Assembly: GCF_913775985.1 (NCBI RefSeq)
Contig: NZ_CAJYMB010000087.1
Span: forward strand, 18,259-82,258
From: an uncultured Pluralibacter sp.
Lineage (GTDB): Bacteria > Pseudomonadota > Gammaproteobacteria > Enterobacterales > Enterobacteriaceae
DNA: 64,000 nt
Direction of reading: 5' to 3'
Below, one piece after another: positions 19,798-29,882 of the stretch (positions are counted from its first letter, which is position 1; each line of letters starts with the position of its first letter). The translations under genes were made by a program, and so were the position numbers. The notes below the pieces were generated by a model that did not search any database, was not told the DNA's origin, and saw only the letters and a program-made list of their open reading frames with translations.

Positions 19798-22344
19798 TTG
19801 TACCTCTATATTGAGACACTAAAACAGAGACTGGATGCCATTAATCAACTGCGCGTGGATCGTGCGCTAGCAGCCATGGGGCCCGCTTTTCAGCAGGTCT
19901 ACAGTCTTCTGCCGACATTATTACATTATCATCACCCGCTGATGCCGGGTTACCTTGAAGGTAACGTTCCCAAAGGCATCTGCCTCTACACGCCTGATGA
20001 AACCCAACGCCACTACTTAGACGAGCTGGAGCTGCATCGCGGTATGCCGCCGCAGGAATCGGCGGTGGGTGAACTGCCAATCACCGGCATCTATTCAATG
20101 GGCAGCACCTCGTCCGTGGGGCAGAGCTGCTCTTCCGATCTGGACATCTGGGTCTGCCACCAGGCGTGGCTCGATAATGAAGAGCGCCAGCTGCTGCAGC
20201 GTAAGTGTAGCCTGCTTGAGAGCTGGGCCGCGTCGCTGGGCGTGGAAGTCAGCTTTTTCCTGATCGATGAAAACCGTTTTCGCCTGAACGCCAGCGGCAG
20301 CCTGGGCGGCGAGGACTGCGGCTCGACGCAACATATTTTACTGCTGGATGAGTTTTACCGCACCGCCGTCAGGCTGGCGGGCAAGCGCATTCTGTGGAAC
20401 ATGGTGCCCTCTGACGAAGAAGAGCACTACGACGATTACGTGATGACGCTGTACGCCCAGGGCGTGCTGACGCCGAACGAGTGGCTGGATCTCGGCGGAT
20501 TGAGTTCGCTCTCTGCCGAAGAGTATTTTGGCGCCAGCCTGTGGCAGCTGTACAAGAGCATCGACTCGCCCTACAAGGCGGTGCTGAAAACCCTGCTGCT
20601 GGAAGCCTATTCCTGGGAATATCCCAATACCCGCCTGCTGGCGAAAGATATTAAGCAGCGCCTGCACGATGGCGAAATCGTTTCGTTCGGTCTCGATCCG
20701 TACTGCATGATGCTGGAGCGCGTCACCGAATATCTGCAGGCCATTGACGACCAGACCCGGCTGGATCTGGTGCGCCGATGTTTCTATCTCAAAGTGTGCG
20801 AGAAGCTCAGCCGCGAGCGCGCCTGCGTCGGCTGGCGTCGCGAGGTATTGAGCCAGCTGGTGAAAGCCTGGGGCTGGAGTGAAGAACGCCTGACGATGCT
20901 CGATAATCGGGCTAACTGGAAAATCGATCAGGTGCGCGAAGCGCACAACGAGCTGCTCGATGCGATGATGCAGACTTACCGCAATCTCATTCGTTTCGCC
21001 CGCCGCAACAACCTCAGCGTTTCCGCCAGTCCGCAGGACATCGGCGTGCTGACCCGCAAGCTGTATGCCGCCTTTGAAGCACTTCCCGGCAAGGTGACGC
21101 TGGTTAACCCGCAGATATCGCCGGATCTCTCCGAGCCGAATCTGACCTTTATCTACGTGCCGCCCGGCCGCGCTAACCGCTCCGGCTGGTATCTGTACAA
21201 TCGCGCGCCGAACATGGAGTCGATCGTCAGCCACCAGCCGCTGGAATATAACCGCTACCTGAACAAGCTGGTGGCCTGGGCGTGGTTTAACGGCCTGCTG
21301 ACGTCCCGCACCCGGCTGTTTATCAAGGGCAACGGGATTGTCGATCTGGCCAAGCTGCAGGAGATGGTGGCTGACGTATCGCATCACTTCCCGCTGCGGC
21401 TTCCGGCCCCAACGCCGAAAGCGCTGTACAGCCCGTGCGAAATCCGCCACCTGGCGATCATTGTTAACCTTGAATACGATCCCACCGCGGCGTTCCGCAA
21501 CCAGGTGGTGCATTTCGATTTTCGCAAGCTGGACGTTTTCAGCTTCGGCGAAGAGCAAAGCTGCCTTATCGGCAGCGTCGATCTGCTGTACCGCAACTCG
21601 TGGAATGAAGTGCGTACTCTGCACTTTAACGGCGAGCAGGCAATGATTGAGGCGTTGAAAACCATTCTGGGCAAAATGCATCAGGACGCCGCGCCGCCGG
21701 ACAGCGTCGAGGTGTTCTGCTACAGCCAGCACCTGCGCGGCCTGATCCGCACCCGGGTTCAGCAGCTGGTTTCCGAGTGCATCGAGCTGCGTCTTTCAAC
21801 TACCCGCCACGAAACCGGACGCTTCAAGGCGCTGCGCGTCGCCGGGCAGACCTGGGGCCTGTTCTTTGAACGCCTGAACGTGTCCGTGCAGAAGCTGGAA
21901 AACGCCATTGAGTTTTACGGCGCTATTTCCCACAACAAGCTGCACGGCCTGTCGGTACAGGTGGGGAGCAATCATGTGAAGCTGCCGGCGGTGGTGGATG
22001 GTTTTGCCAGCGAAGGGATTATTCAGTTCTTCTTCGAAGATACCAGCAATGATAACGGCTTTAACATCTATATCCTCGATGAGAGCAACCGCGCCGAGGT
22101 TTATCATCACTGCGAGGGCAGTAAAGAGGAGCTGGTGCGCGACGTAAGCCGCTTCTACTCCTCGTCGCATGACCGCTTTACCTACGGCTCAAGCTTTATA
22201 AACTTCAACCTGCCGCAGTTCTATCAGATAGTGCAGGTGGATAACCGCGAGCAGGTGATCCCGTTCCGTACGCAGAATATTGCTGCCGCGGCGCCGGCTA
22301 ACCAGGATTCTCCGACACCGCTGCTCAAGCAATACTTCTCGTGA
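19798..22344 (+). CDS. cyaA: class I adenylate cyclase
   Basis: CyaA makes cAMP from ATP for CRP signalling. It starts at a TTG (19798), the unusual weak start conserved in E. coli, and has 848 residues. The N-terminal catalytic domain carries the nucleotidyltransferase motif [20 protein letters not shown], with metal aspartates D114 and D116. The C-terminal half is the regulatory region through which unphosphorylated and phosphorylated EIIA-Glc act. Its TGA stop abuts the cyaY stop codon on the other strand with no gap. Confidence 0.98.
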   Translation: MYLYIETLKQRLDAINQLRVDRALAAMGPAFQQVYSLLPTLLHYHHPLMPGYLEGNVPKGICLYTPDETQRHYLDELELHRGMPPQESAVGELPITGIYSMGSTSSVGQSCSSDLDIWVCHQAWLDNEERQLLQRKCSLLESWAASLGVEVSFFLIDENRFRLNASGSLGGEDCGSTQHILLLDEFYRTAVRLAGKRILWNMVPSDEEEHYDDYVMTLYAQGVLTPNEWLDLGGLSSLSAEEYFGASLWQLYKSIDSPYKAVLKTLLLEAYSWEYPNTRLLAKDIKQRLHDGEIVSFGLDPYCMMLERVTEYLQAIDDQTRLDLVRRCFYLKVCEKLSRERACVGWRREVLSQLVKAWGWSEERLTMLDNRANWKIDQVREAHNELLDAMMQTYRNLIRFARRNNLSVSASPQDIGVLTRKLYAAFEALPGKVTLVNPQISPDLSEPNLTFIYVPPGRANRSGWYLYNRAPNMESIVSHQPLEYNRYLNKLVAWAWFNGLLTSRTRLFIKGNGIVDLAKLQEMVADVSHHFPLRLPAPTPKALYSPCEIRHLAIIVNLEYDPTAAFRNQVVHFDFRKLDVFSFGEEQSCLIGSVDLLYRNSWNEVRTLHFNGEQAMIEALKTILGKMHQDAAPPDSVEVFCYSQHLRGLIRTRVQQLVSECIELRLSTTRHETGRFKALRVAGQTWGLFFERLNVSVQKLENAIEFYGAISHNKLHGLSVQVGSNHVKLPAVVDGFASEGIIQFFFEDTSNDNGFNIYILDESNRAEVYHHCEGSKEELVRDVSRFYSSSHDRFTYGSSFINFNLPQFYQIVQVDNREQVIPFRTQNIAAAAPANQDSPTPLLKQYFS

Positions 22345-22665
22345 TCAGCGAAACGCGATAGCCTCGCCGGCCTGCTGCGAGGCGGCCTCTCCCAGCAAGT
22401 CCCAGAAAGCCTGGCCGCTGCGATCGCACACCCACTCGCCCTCGACGAGATCAAAATGGTAGCCGCCCTGGCGGGTGGCGAGCCACACCTGATGCAGCGG
22501 CTCCTGACGGTTAATAATGATCTTGCTGCCGTTGTCAAAACTCAGGGTCAGCACGCTGCCGTTAATCTCGCAGTCGATATCGCCTTCCCCGTCCCAGCTG
22601 TCGATACGCTCTTCAATGGTGAGCCACAGGGCGTCGGCGAGGCGATGAAATTCACTGTCGTTCAT
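22345..22665 (-). CDS. cyaY: frataxin-like iron-sulfur assembly protein CyaY
   Basis: CyaY is the bacterial frataxin. It binds iron and modulates IscS in Fe-S cluster assembly. The 106-residue protein has the acidic first helix ([24 protein letters not shown]) and the beta-sheet signature [17 protein letters not shown] segment (here [21 protein letters not shown]). It is convergent with cyaA and divergent from lptM, with 110 bp to lptM. Confidence 0.97.
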   Translation of the reverse strand: MNDSEFHRLADALWLTIEERIDSWDGEGDIDCEINGSVLTLSFDNGSKIIINRQEPLHQVWLATRQGGYHFDLVEGEWVCDRSGQAFWDLLGEAASQQAGEAIAFR

Positions 22666-22775
22666 TTTTGTTTCCCATTATTGCGTGATGGCGACAGTAT
22701 ATCGCTAAACGCTTGCTTTTACGTCTTCTCCTGCGATGATAGAAGGCAGAAAGCATCCACTACAGGCACTTTAGA

Positions 22776-22979
22776 ATGAAGAACATTTTTCGACCGCTGG
22801 TACTGTTAACCGCTCTACTGACGCTGGCAGGCTGCGGCCTGAAAGGCCCTCTCTATTTCCCGCCTGCGGACAAAAATGCGCCGCCGCCAACCAAGCCGGT
22901 TAAAAATGATATTGAAAGCGATTCCCCAATCCGCAACGACCGAGGCGATGGCGATGGTCCTTCACAGGTTAACTATTAA
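22776..22979 (+). CDS. lptM: small lipoprotein LptM (YifL)
   Basis: A 67-residue lipoprotein with a signal peptide and a lipobox, LAGC, at residues 17-20, so the mature protein begins at Cys20. GLKGPLYFPPADK follows, then a proline-rich tail. LptM helps LptD-LptE mature by aiding correct disulfide formation at the outer membrane. It is upstream of dapF, 36 bp before its start. Confidence 0.94.
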   Translation: MKNIFRPLVLLTALLTLAGCGLKGPLYFPPADKNAPPPTKPVKNDIESDSPIRNDRGDGDGPSQVNY

Positions 22980-23015
22980 CGGACCCATTCTGAATCCGCA
23001 CGACTGGAGCAAAAA

Positions 23016-23840
23016 ATGCAGTTCTCTAAAATGCACGGCCTTGGCAACGATTTCATGGTCGTCGATGCGGTAACGCAGAATGTGTTCTTTTCTCCGGAGC
23101 TAATTCGCCGCCTGGCCGACAGGCATCACGGCGTGGGATTCGATCAGCTGCTGGTGGTCGAGCCGCCCTACGATCCGGATCTCGATTTCCACTACCGTAT
23201 CTTCAATGCCGACGGCAGTGAAGTGAACCAGTGCGGCAACGGCGCGCGCTGCTTCGCGCGCTTTGTGCGCCTGAAGGGCCTGACCAATAAGCGCGACATC
23301 CGCGTCAGCACCGCTAACGGCCGGATGTCTCTCAGCGTGACCGATAACGATCTGGTTCGCGTCAACATGGGTGAGCCCAATTTTGAGCCGTCCCAGGTGC
23401 CTTTTCGCGCCAACAAAGCGGAAAAGACCTATATCATGCGTGCCTCGGAGCAGACAGTCTTGTGCGGCGTTGTCTCGATGGGCAACCCTCACTGCGTGGT
23501 GCAGGTTGATGATGTTGAAACCGCCGCGGTTGAAACATTAGGCCCCGTTCTGGAAAGCCACGAGCGTTTCCCCGAGCGCGCCAATATTGGCTTTATGCAG
23601 GTGGTCAAACAGGATCACATTCGCCTGCGCGTTTACGAGCGCGGCGCGGGTGAAACCCAGGCCTGCGGCAGCGGCGCTTGCGCGGCGGTTGCCGTTGGCA
23701 TTCAGCAGGGCCTGCTGACCGAAGAGGTGCGCGTGGAGTTACCGGGCGGTCGCCTTGATATCGCCTGGAAAGGTCCGGGCCAGCCGCTGTTTATGACCGG
23801 CCCGGCGGCACACGTCTACGACGGATTTATTCACTTATGA
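23016..23840 (+). CDS. dapF: diaminopimelate epimerase
   Basis: DapF converts LL-DAP to meso-DAP for lysine and peptidoglycan. The 274-residue protein has the two-fold pseudo-symmetric PLP-independent epimerase fold. Both catalytic cysteines are present: C73 in [11 protein letters not shown] and the second, near 217, in [15 protein letters not shown]. The start ([17 protein letters not shown]) is standard. It overlaps yigA by four bases, beginning a tightly coupled dapF-yigA-xerC-yigB run. Confidence 0.98.
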   Translation: MQFSKMHGLGNDFMVVDAVTQNVFFSPELIRRLADRHHGVGFDQLLVVEPPYDPDLDFHYRIFNADGSEVNQCGNGARCFARFVRLKGLTNKRDIRVSTANGRMSLSVTDNDLVRVNMGEPNFEPSQVPFRANKAEKTYIMRASEQTVLCGVVSMGNPHCVVQVDDVETAAVETLGPVLESHERFPERANIGFMQVVKQDHIRLRVYERGAGETQACGSGACAAVAVGIQQGLLTEEVRVELPGGRLDIAWKGPGQPLFMTGPAAHVYDGFIHL

Positions 23841-24544
23841 AACAGACAGGGGAAGAGCTGCAGAGCGAGGCCGCCGTGCTTGACGATCGCACGGTGGTGG
23901 AGTACCTGCAGCAACATCCTGAATTCTTCATCCGCAATGCCGCCATTGTCGAACAGATGCGCATTCCCCATCCGGTACGCGGCAGCGTATCGCTGGTCGA
24001 GTGGCACATGGCCAGGGCGCGAAAGCAGATTAACGTACTGGAAGAGAACATCTCCCTGCTGGTGGAGCAGGCCAGCGCTAACGAGAGCCTGTTCTACCGC
24101 CTGCTGCAGCTGCAAACTCGGCTGGCGGCAGCGGACAGCCTGGACGACATGCTCAAGCGCTTCCATCGCTGGGCGCGTGATTTAGGCCTGGCGGGGGCGA
24201 CGGTACGCCTGTTTGCCGACCGCTGGCGCATCGGCGCACCGTCGAAGTTCACCCAGCTGGCTCTGTCGCGACAGGCTTTTGAACCGATACGTATTCAGCG
24301 CCTCGGCCAGCAGCGCCACTACCTCGGCTCGCTGAACGGCCCCGAACTGCTGGTGGTGATGCCAGAGGCGAAAGCTATCGGCTCGGTGGCGATGTCGATG
24401 CTCGGCAGCGACGAAGATCTGGGGGTTGTGCTGTTCAGCAGCCGCGACGTGCAACACTATCAGGCGGGACAGGGCACACACCTGCTCGATGAGATTGCTC
24501 TGCTGCTGCCCGGCCTGCTGGAACGCTGGGTCGAGCGCATATGA
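23837..24544 (+). CDS. yigA: DUF484 family protein YigA
   Basis: A 235-residue soluble protein of the DUF484 family. The N-terminus has [43 protein letters not shown], followed by a coiled-coil segment. A GAF-like domain ends with [23 protein letters not shown]. The biochemical role is not established. Conserved overlap with dapF upstream and xerC downstream (four bases each) argues for co-expression only. Confidence 0.95.
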   Translation: MKQTGEELQSEAAVLDDRTVVEYLQQHPEFFIRNAAIVEQMRIPHPVRGSVSLVEWHMARARKQINVLEENISLLVEQASANESLFYRLLQLQTRLAAADSLDDMLKRFHRWARDLGLAGATVRLFADRWRIGAPSKFTQLALSRQAFEPIRIQRLGQQRHYLGSLNGPELLVVMPEAKAIGSVAMSMLGSDEDLGVVLFSSRDVQHYQAGQGTHLLDEIALLLPGLLERWVERI

Positions 24545-25443
24545 GTGACGCGGTTCTCTCCGGGGCGGTCGAACGCTTTCTGCGCTACCTGAGCGTTGAG
24601 CGCCAGCTCAGCCCGATTACGCTGCTTAATTACCGCCGCCAGCTCGATACCATTATCGCCCTTGCCGAAGAAGCAGGCATTACGCGCTGGCAGCAGTGCG
24701 ACGCCGCAACGGTGCGCGGTTTTGCCGTGCGCAGCCGCCGCAAGGGGCTCGGCCCCGCCAGCCTGGCGCTGCGCCTCTCCGCGCTACGCAGCTTTTTCGA
24801 CTGGCTGGTCAGCAAGGGCGAGCTGCAGGTCAACCCGGCGAAAGCCGTATCTGCCCCGAAAACGCCGCGCCACCTGCCCAAAAATATCGACGTTGACGAC
24901 GTGAATCGGCTGCTGGATATCGATCTTAACGATCCGCTGGCGGTGCGCGATCGGGCGATGCTGGAGATAATGTACGGCGCGGGCCTGCGCCTGTCCGAGC
25001 TGGTTAATCTGGATATCAAGCATCTGGATCTCGATACCGGCGAAGTGTGGGTGATGGGAAAAGGTAGCAAAGAGCGCCGCCTGCCCATTGGCCGCAGCGC
25101 GGTGCAGTGGCTTGAGCACTGGCTGGATCTGCGCGGTTTATTCGGCGCCGACGAAGACGCGCTGTTTTTGTCAAAGCTCGGCAAACGGATCTCGGCGCGT
25201 AACGTGCAGAAGCGCTTCGCCGAGTGGGGAATCAGACAGGGCCTGAACAGCCACGTGCACCCGCACAAGCTGCGCCACTCCTTCGCCACGCACATGCTCG
25301 AATCGAGCGGCGACCTGCGCGGCGTGCAGGAGCTGCTGGGCCACGCTAATCTTTCCACCACGCAAATCTATACACATCTCGACTTTCAACATCTCGCCTC
25401 GGTATACGACGCAGCGCATCCGCGGGCCAAACGGGGGAAATAA
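24541..25443 (+). CDS. xerC: site-specific tyrosine recombinase XerC
   Basis: XerC acts with XerD at dif to resolve chromosome dimers under FtsK control. The 300-residue protein has an N-terminal SAM-like core-binding domain (about 1-95) and a C-terminal catalytic domain. All catalytic residues can be read: R150 (GAGLR), K174 (GKGSK), H242 and R245 (HKLRH), H268 (GHANLSTTQ) and nucleophile Y277 ([10 protein letters not shown]). It shares one base with yigB at the stop/start junction (TAATG). Confidence 0.98.
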   Translation: MSDAVLSGAVERFLRYLSVERQLSPITLLNYRRQLDTIIALAEEAGITRWQQCDAATVRGFAVRSRRKGLGPASLALRLSALRSFFDWLVSKGELQVNPAKAVSAPKTPRHLPKNIDVDDVNRLLDIDLNDPLAVRDRAMLEIMYGAGLRLSELVNLDIKHLDLDTGEVWVMGKGSKERRLPIGRSAVQWLEHWLDLRGLFGADEDALFLSKLGKRISARNVQKRFAEWGIRQGLNSHVHPHKLRHSFATHMLESSGDLRGVQELLGHANLSTTQIYTHLDFQHLASVYDAAHPRAKRGK

Positions 25444-26159
25444 TGCGTTTTTATCGTCCACTGGGCCAGATCTCTGCCCTGACTTTCGATCTTGATGACA
25501 CTCTTTACGATAATCGCCCGGTGATCCTGCGCACGGAGCAGGAGTCGCTGGCGTTTGTGCGTGGCTACCATCCGGCCCTGAGCCAGATTGAAAACAGCGA
25601 CTTTAAGCAGCTGCGCCAGGCGCTGCGCGAGGCGGAGCCGGACATTTATCATGATGTCACCGAGTGGCGCCGCCGCGCGGTCGAGCAGGCGATGCTCAAC
25701 GCCGGTCTTTCCGCGCAGGATGCCCGCGCGGGCGCCGATGCGGCAATGGCGAACTTTGCCCGCTGGCGCAGCGCCATTGACGTCCCGCAGGAGACACACG
25801 ATACGCTGAAAGCGCTGGCGGCGAAGTGGCCGCTGGTGGCAATTACCAACGGCAACGCCGATCCGTCGCTGTTTGGCCTCGACGGCTATTTCAGCTTCGT
25901 GCTGCGCGCCGGCCCCGACGGCCGCGCCAAGCCGTTTAGCGACATGTATCATCTGGCCGCAGAACGCCTTAACCTGCCGCTCGGTGAGATCCTGCACGTC
26001 GGCGACGATCTGACCACCGACGTCGCCGGGGCGATCCGCTGCGGGGTGCAGGCGTGCTGGATAAACCCCTACGACGCCGACTTAATGCAGGCCTGCGACA
26101 GCCGCCTGCTGCCGCATATCGAAATTTCGCGGTTGGCATCCCTCACTGCGCTGATATAA
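25443..26159 (+). CDS. yigB: HAD phosphatase YigB (riboflavin pathway)
   Basis: A 238-residue haloacid-dehalogenase-type phosphatase. Motif I is [10 protein letters not shown], with D16 nucleophile and D18; motif II is ITNGNAD; the motif IV region is [13 protein letters not shown]. In E. coli YigB dephosphorylates 5-amino-6-(5-phosphoribitylamino)uracil in riboflavin synthesis, and FMN. It closes the dapF operon; uvrD lies 100 bp further on behind its own SOS box. Confidence 0.95.
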   Translation: MRFYRPLGQISALTFDLDDTLYDNRPVILRTEQESLAFVRGYHPALSQIENSDFKQLRQALREAEPDIYHDVTEWRRRAVEQAMLNAGLSAQDARAGADAAMANFARWRSAIDVPQETHDTLKALAAKWPLVAITNGNADPSLFGLDGYFSFVLRAGPDGRAKPFSDMYHLAAERLNLPLGEILHVGDDLTTDVAGAIRCGVQACWINPYDADLMQACDSRLLPHIEISRLASLTALI

Positions 26160-26171
26160 TCGTCAGTAAAT

Positions 26172-26187
26172 CTGTATAAATTACCAG
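26172..26187 (+). promoter_or_regulatory. LexA (SOS) box of uvrD
   Basis: CTGTATAAATTACCAG fits the CTG-N10-CAG LexA consensus and differs little from the E. coli uvrD box (CTGTATATATACCCAG, from memory). It lies 72 bp before the uvrD ATG and 12 bp after the yigB stop. Confidence 0.88.
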
Positions 26188-26197
26188 TATCACTCTG

Positions 26198-26227
26198 TAG
26201 GCCCGGCCGGCGATGCGCCGCCGGGCA
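26198..26227. repeat. REP/PU palindromic element
   Basis: The sequence GTAGGCCCGGCCGGCGATGC with its GCCGCCGGGC arm matches the enterobacterial repetitive extragenic palindrome: imperfect inverted repeat with the usual TAGGCCGG-type head. It sits in the presumed 5' leader of uvrD between the LexA box and the start codon. Confidence 0.7.
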
Positions 26228-26259
26228 ATACATCTGTCACAACTTACCCGGCGGTGCCA

Positions 26260-28422
26260 ATGGACGTTTCATACCTGCTCGACAGCCTTAATGACAAACA
26301 GCGCGAAGCCGTGGCGGCAGATCGCACCAACATGCTGGTGCTGGCGGGAGCAGGGAGTGGCAAGACGCGGGTGCTGGTACACCGCATTGCGTGGCTGCTG
26401 AGCGTGGAGAACTGCTCGCCATACTCAATTATGGCGGTGACCTTTACCAACAAGGCGGCGGCGGAAATGCGCCACCGCATTGGCCAGCTGATGGGTACCT
26501 CCCAGGGCGGCATGTGGGTGGGCACCTTCCACGGCCTGGCGCACCGGCTGCTGCGCGCCCACCATCTGGACGCCGGGCTGCCGCAGGACTTCCAGATCCT
26601 CGACAGCGAAGACCAGCTTCGGCTGCTCAAGCGGCTGATAAAAGCCATGAATCTCGACGAGAAGCAGTGGCCGCCGCGTCAGGCGATGTGGTACATCAAC
26701 GGCCAGAAAGACGAAGGCATCCGCCCGCACCATATTCAGAGCTACGGCAACCCGGTGGAGCAGACCTGGCAGAAGGTTTATCAGGCCTATCAGGAAGCCT
26801 GCGATCGCGCCGGGCTGGTGGATTTTGCCGAGCTGCTACTGCGCGCGCACGAGCTGTGGCTCAACAAGCCGCACATTCTTCAGCACTACCGCGAGCGCTT
26901 CACCAATATTCTGGTGGACGAGTTCCAGGATACCAACAACATCCAGTACGCCTGGATCCGCCTGCTGGCGGGCGATACCGGTAAAGTGATGATCGTCGGT
27001 GATGACGACCAGTCAATCTACGGCTGGCGCGGGGCGCAGGTTGAGAACATCCAGCGCTTCCTGAAGGATTTTCCCGGTGCGCACACCATTCGCCTGGAGC
27101 AGAACTACCGCTCCACCAGCAATATCCTCAGCGCGGCCAACGCCCTGATTGAAAACAATAACGGCCGCCTCGGCAAAAAGTTGTGGACCGAGGGCGCGGA
27201 AGGCGAACCTATCTCCCTCTACTGCGCGTTCAACGAGCTGGACGAAGCGCGGTTCGTGGTTAACCGCATCAAAACCTGGCAAGACAACGGCGGCGCGCTG
27301 GAGCAGTGCGCAATTCTCTACCGCAGCAACGCCCAGTCCCGCGTGCTGGAAGAGGCGCTGCTGCAGGTGAGCATGCCGTACCGAATTTACGGCGGTATGC
27401 GCTTCTTCGAGCGCCAGGAAATCAAGGACGCGCTCTCCTATCTGCGCCTGATCGCCAACCGTAATGACGATGCCGCTTTTGAGCGTGTGGTAAACACGCC
27501 GACGCGCGGCATCGGCGACCGCACGCTGGACGTGGTGCGGCAAACCTCCCGCGACAGGCAGCTGACGTTGTGGCAGGCGTGCCGCGCGCTGCTCAAAGAC
27601 AAAGTGCTGGCCGGTCGCGCCGCGGGCGCGCTGCAGCGCTTTATGGAGCTGATCGAGGCTCTGGCGCAGGAAACGGCGGAGATGCCGCTGCACGTTCAGA
27701 CCGACCGGGTTATCAAAGACTCCGGCCTGTGGATGATGTACGAGCAGGAGAAGGGCGAAAAGGGCCAGACGCGCATCGAAAACTTAGAGGAGCTGGTGAC
27801 CGCCACGCGGCAGTTCAGCTATAACGACGAAGACGAAGATCTGGTGCCGCTGCAGGCGTTTCTGTCCCACGCCGCGCTGGAAGCAGGCGAGGGCCAGGCC
27901 GACACCTGGCAGGACGCGGTGCAGCTGATGACGCTGCACTCGGCAAAAGGGCTGGAGTTTCCGCAGGTGTTTATCGTCGGCGTGGAAGAGGGGATGTTCC
28001 CGAGCCAGATGTCGCTGGACGAAGGCGGACGCCTCGAAGAGGAGCGCCGGCTGGCGTACGTTGGCGTAACCCGCGCGATGCAAAAGCTGACGCTGACCTA
28101 CGCCGAAACTCGTCGCCTTTACGGCAAAGAGGTCTATCACCGCCCTTCACGCTTTATCGGCGAGCTGCCGGAAGCCTGCGTGGAAGAGGTGCGTCTGCGC
28201 GCGACTGTCAGCCGCCCGGTGAACCATCAGCGCATGGGTACGCCGGTTGCGGAAAACGATACCGGCTACAAGCTTGGCCAGCGCGTGCGTCACCCTAAAT
28301 TCGGCGAAGGCACGATTGTGAACCTGGAGGGCAGCGGCGAGCACAGCCGTCTGCAGGTGGCTTTCCAGGGACAAGGTATTAAATGGCTGGTGGCCGCCTA
28401 CGCGCGGCTCGAAAATTCCTAA
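26260..28422 (+). CDS. uvrD: DNA helicase II
   Basis: UvrD is the SF1A 3'-5' helicase of nucleotide-excision and methyl-directed mismatch repair. I chose the ATG at 26260 (MDVSYLLDSLNDKQREAV), giving 720 residues as in E. coli; the GTG two codons upstream is less likely. The Walker A motif is GAGSGKT (30-36), Walker B VDEFQDTN, and motif III VGDDDQSIYGWRGA. The C-terminal motifs are TLHSAKGLEF and VGVTRAM. The C-terminal extension ends in the Tudor-like RNAP-binding fold (GQRVRHPKFGEGTIVN). Confidence 0.98.
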   Translation: MDVSYLLDSLNDKQREAVAADRTNMLVLAGAGSGKTRVLVHRIAWLLSVENCSPYSIMAVTFTNKAAAEMRHRIGQLMGTSQGGMWVGTFHGLAHRLLRAHHLDAGLPQDFQILDSEDQLRLLKRLIKAMNLDEKQWPPRQAMWYINGQKDEGIRPHHIQSYGNPVEQTWQKVYQAYQEACDRAGLVDFAELLLRAHELWLNKPHILQHYRERFTNILVDEFQDTNNIQYAWIRLLAGDTGKVMIVGDDDQSIYGWRGAQVENIQRFLKDFPGAHTIRLEQNYRSTSNILSAANALIENNNGRLGKKLWTEGAEGEPISLYCAFNELDEARFVVNRIKTWQDNGGALEQCAILYRSNAQSRVLEEALLQVSMPYRIYGGMRFFERQEIKDALSYLRLIANRNDDAAFERVVNTPTRGIGDRTLDVVRQTSRDRQLTLWQACRALLKDKVLAGRAAGALQRFMELIEALAQETAEMPLHVQTDRVIKDSGLWMMYEQEKGEKGQTRIENLEELVTATRQFSYNDEDEDLVPLQAFLSHAALEAGEGQADTWQDAVQLMTLHSAKGLEFPQVFIVGVEEGMFPSQMSLDEGGRLEEERRLAYVGVTRAMQKLTLTYAETRRLYGKEVYHRPSRFIGELPEACVEEVRLRATVSRPVNHQRMGTPVAENDTGYKLGQRVRHPKFGEGTIVNLEGSGEHSRLQVAFQGQGIKWLVAAYARLENS

Positions 28423-28776
28423 CATTAAGATAAACATCATATTTTTGTAATATTCTGCTAGTCTTATTGGCCGGAGAAGAGGAAATATTCTCTGGCGTTT
28501 CGCTGCGTGTTGACGCTGGATTTAGGCTGGCGTAACATGCGCGCACGATTACGCTAAGAGGACTGATACCTTGGACACACCCAGTAGATGCTGGCTCAAC
28601 TTCCTGCAATCCAGGAACAACTCCTAAGGCTATCACCTCCTGCTGATGGCCTTAGAGGTTGTCAGCGACCCGCTTTATCCCCGTCGCACTGAGTCAGGCT
28701 GAATGGTCTGAAACGCCCAATGTTTCTGTGTGCCCACCGTACTGTCCAATAAATTACTGCATTGGGAGTCCCGGTC
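28423..28776 (+). promoter_or_regulatory. corA promoter and long regulatory leader
   Basis: This 354-bp gap lies between uvrD and corA. It contains the CorL leader-peptide frame (28571-28627), a strong hairpin over its stop codon (28625-28654), and about 120 nt of further untranslated RNA. In Salmonella the corA leader is the site of Rho-dependent control coupled to corL translation. The layout here fits that model. Upstream of 28550 I see AT-rich promoter-like sequence but name no hexamers. Confidence 0.65.
28571..28627 (+). CDS. corL: corA leader peptide
   Basis: An 18-codon frame from TTG 28571 to TAA 28625-28627 encodes MDTPSRCWLNFLQSRNNS. It has an AGAGGA ribosome-binding site (28557-28562) eight bases before the start. 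Its position in the corA leader matches corL of Salmonella, whose translation decides whether Rho stops transcription before corA. The start is a TTG, so translation would be weak. I identify it by position, ribosome-binding site and recollection of the family; there is no direct expression evidence. Confidence 0.7.
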   Translation: MDTPSRCWLNFLQSRNNS

Positions 28777-29727
28777 ATGCTGAGCGCATTTCAACTGGAA
28801 AACAAACGTTTAACGCGCCTTGAGTCTGACGACATCAAGCATCTTGCCAGCTCCGTCTGGGTAGATCTGGTGGAGCCGGATGACGAAGAGCGTAACCGCG
28901 TACAGACAGAGCTGGGCCAGAATCTGGCAACCCGGCCCGAACTGGAAGACATCGAGGCCTCGGCCCGATTCTTCGAAGACGAAGACGGCCTGCACATCCA
29001 CTCCTTCTTTTTCTTTGAGGATGCCGAAGATCACGCCGGCAACTCTACCGTGGCGTTTACCATTCGCGAAGGGCGGCTGTTCACTTTACGCGAGCGCGAA
29101 CTGCCCGCGTTCCGTCTGTACCGCATGCGCACCCGCAGCCAGGAGATGGTTGACGGCAACGCCTACGAGCTGCTGCTGGATCTGTTTGAGACCAAAATCG
29201 AGCAGCTGGCGGACGAAATTGAGAATATCTACAGCGCACTGGAAAAGCTGAGCCGCGTCATTATGGAAGGGCACCAGGGCGACGAGTACGACGAAGCGCT
29301 GTCGAAGCTGGCGGAGCTGGAAGATATCGGCTGGAAGGTGCGCCTGTGCCTGATGGATACCCAGCGCGCGCTGAACTTCCTGGTACGCAAGGCGCGCCTG
29401 CCGGCGAATCAGCTTGAGCAGGCTCGCGAGATCCTGCGCGATATCGAATCCCTGCTGCCGCACAACGAATCCCTGTTCCAGAAAGTTAACTTTCTGATGC
29501 AGGCGGCGATGGGCTTTATCAACATCGAGCAGAACCGAATCATCAAGATCTTCTCAGTAGTTTCCGTGGTCTTCCTGCCGCCGACGCTGGTGGCCTCCAG
29601 CTACGGAATGAACTTTGAGTTTATGCCGGAACTGCACTGGAGCTTCGGCTACCCCGGCGCGATTGTCTTTATGATCCTCGCCGGACTGGCGCCGTATTTG
29701 TACTTCAAACGTAAAAACTGGTTATAA
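28777..29727 (+). CDS. corA: magnesium/cobalt/nickel transporter CorA
   Basis: CorA is the pentameric Mg2+ channel. I take the ATG at 28777 ([16 protein letters not shown]), giving 316 residues. A large acidic cytoplasmic N-terminal domain ([24 protein letters not shown]) and the long stalk helix lead to two C-terminal membrane helices. The selectivity signature is GMN at 277-279 (SSYGMNFEF), and the C-terminus is the basic YFKRKNWL. An intrinsic terminator follows 5 bp after the stop. Confidence 0.98.
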   Translation: MLSAFQLENKRLTRLESDDIKHLASSVWVDLVEPDDEERNRVQTELGQNLATRPELEDIEASARFFEDEDGLHIHSFFFFEDAEDHAGNSTVAFTIREGRLFTLRERELPAFRLYRMRTRSQEMVDGNAYELLLDLFETKIEQLADEIENIYSALEKLSRVIMEGHQGDEYDEALSKLAELEDIGWKVRLCLMDTQRALNFLVRKARLPANQLEQAREILRDIESLLPHNESLFQKVNFLMQAAMGFINIEQNRIIKIFSVVSVVFLPPTLVASSYGMNFEFMPELHWSFGYPGAIVFMILAGLAPYLYFKRKNWL

Positions 29728-29732
29728 ACGAG

Positions 29733-29756
29733 AGGGAGCTTCGGCTCCCTTTTTTA
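29733..29756 (+). terminator. corA intrinsic terminator
   Basis: AGGGAGC-TTCG-GCTCCCT stem-loop with a six-T run, immediately after corA. Confidence 0.92.
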
Positions 29757-29882
29757 TTGTCCGATATTATCTGGCTGAATGTTTTTTATACTCTACACTT
29801 TATCAGCAGTTTCCAGCACTGCAGATATCCGCTTTTCCAACTACGGCGCCAAGAATAATCACTATTAACAGGGATAATATCT
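29757..29882 (+). promoter_or_regulatory. spacer upstream of the small membrane protein
   Basis: This AT-rich 126-bp spacer should hold the promoter of the following gene. A CAGGGA ribosome-binding site (29870-29875) lies seven bases before its ATG. The candidate -10 elements are too many to choose from. Confidence 0.4.

Noticed and set aside
20338..21732. Open frame of 464 codons antisense to cyaA
   Set aside because: Shadow of a conserved gene; no start context and no domain.
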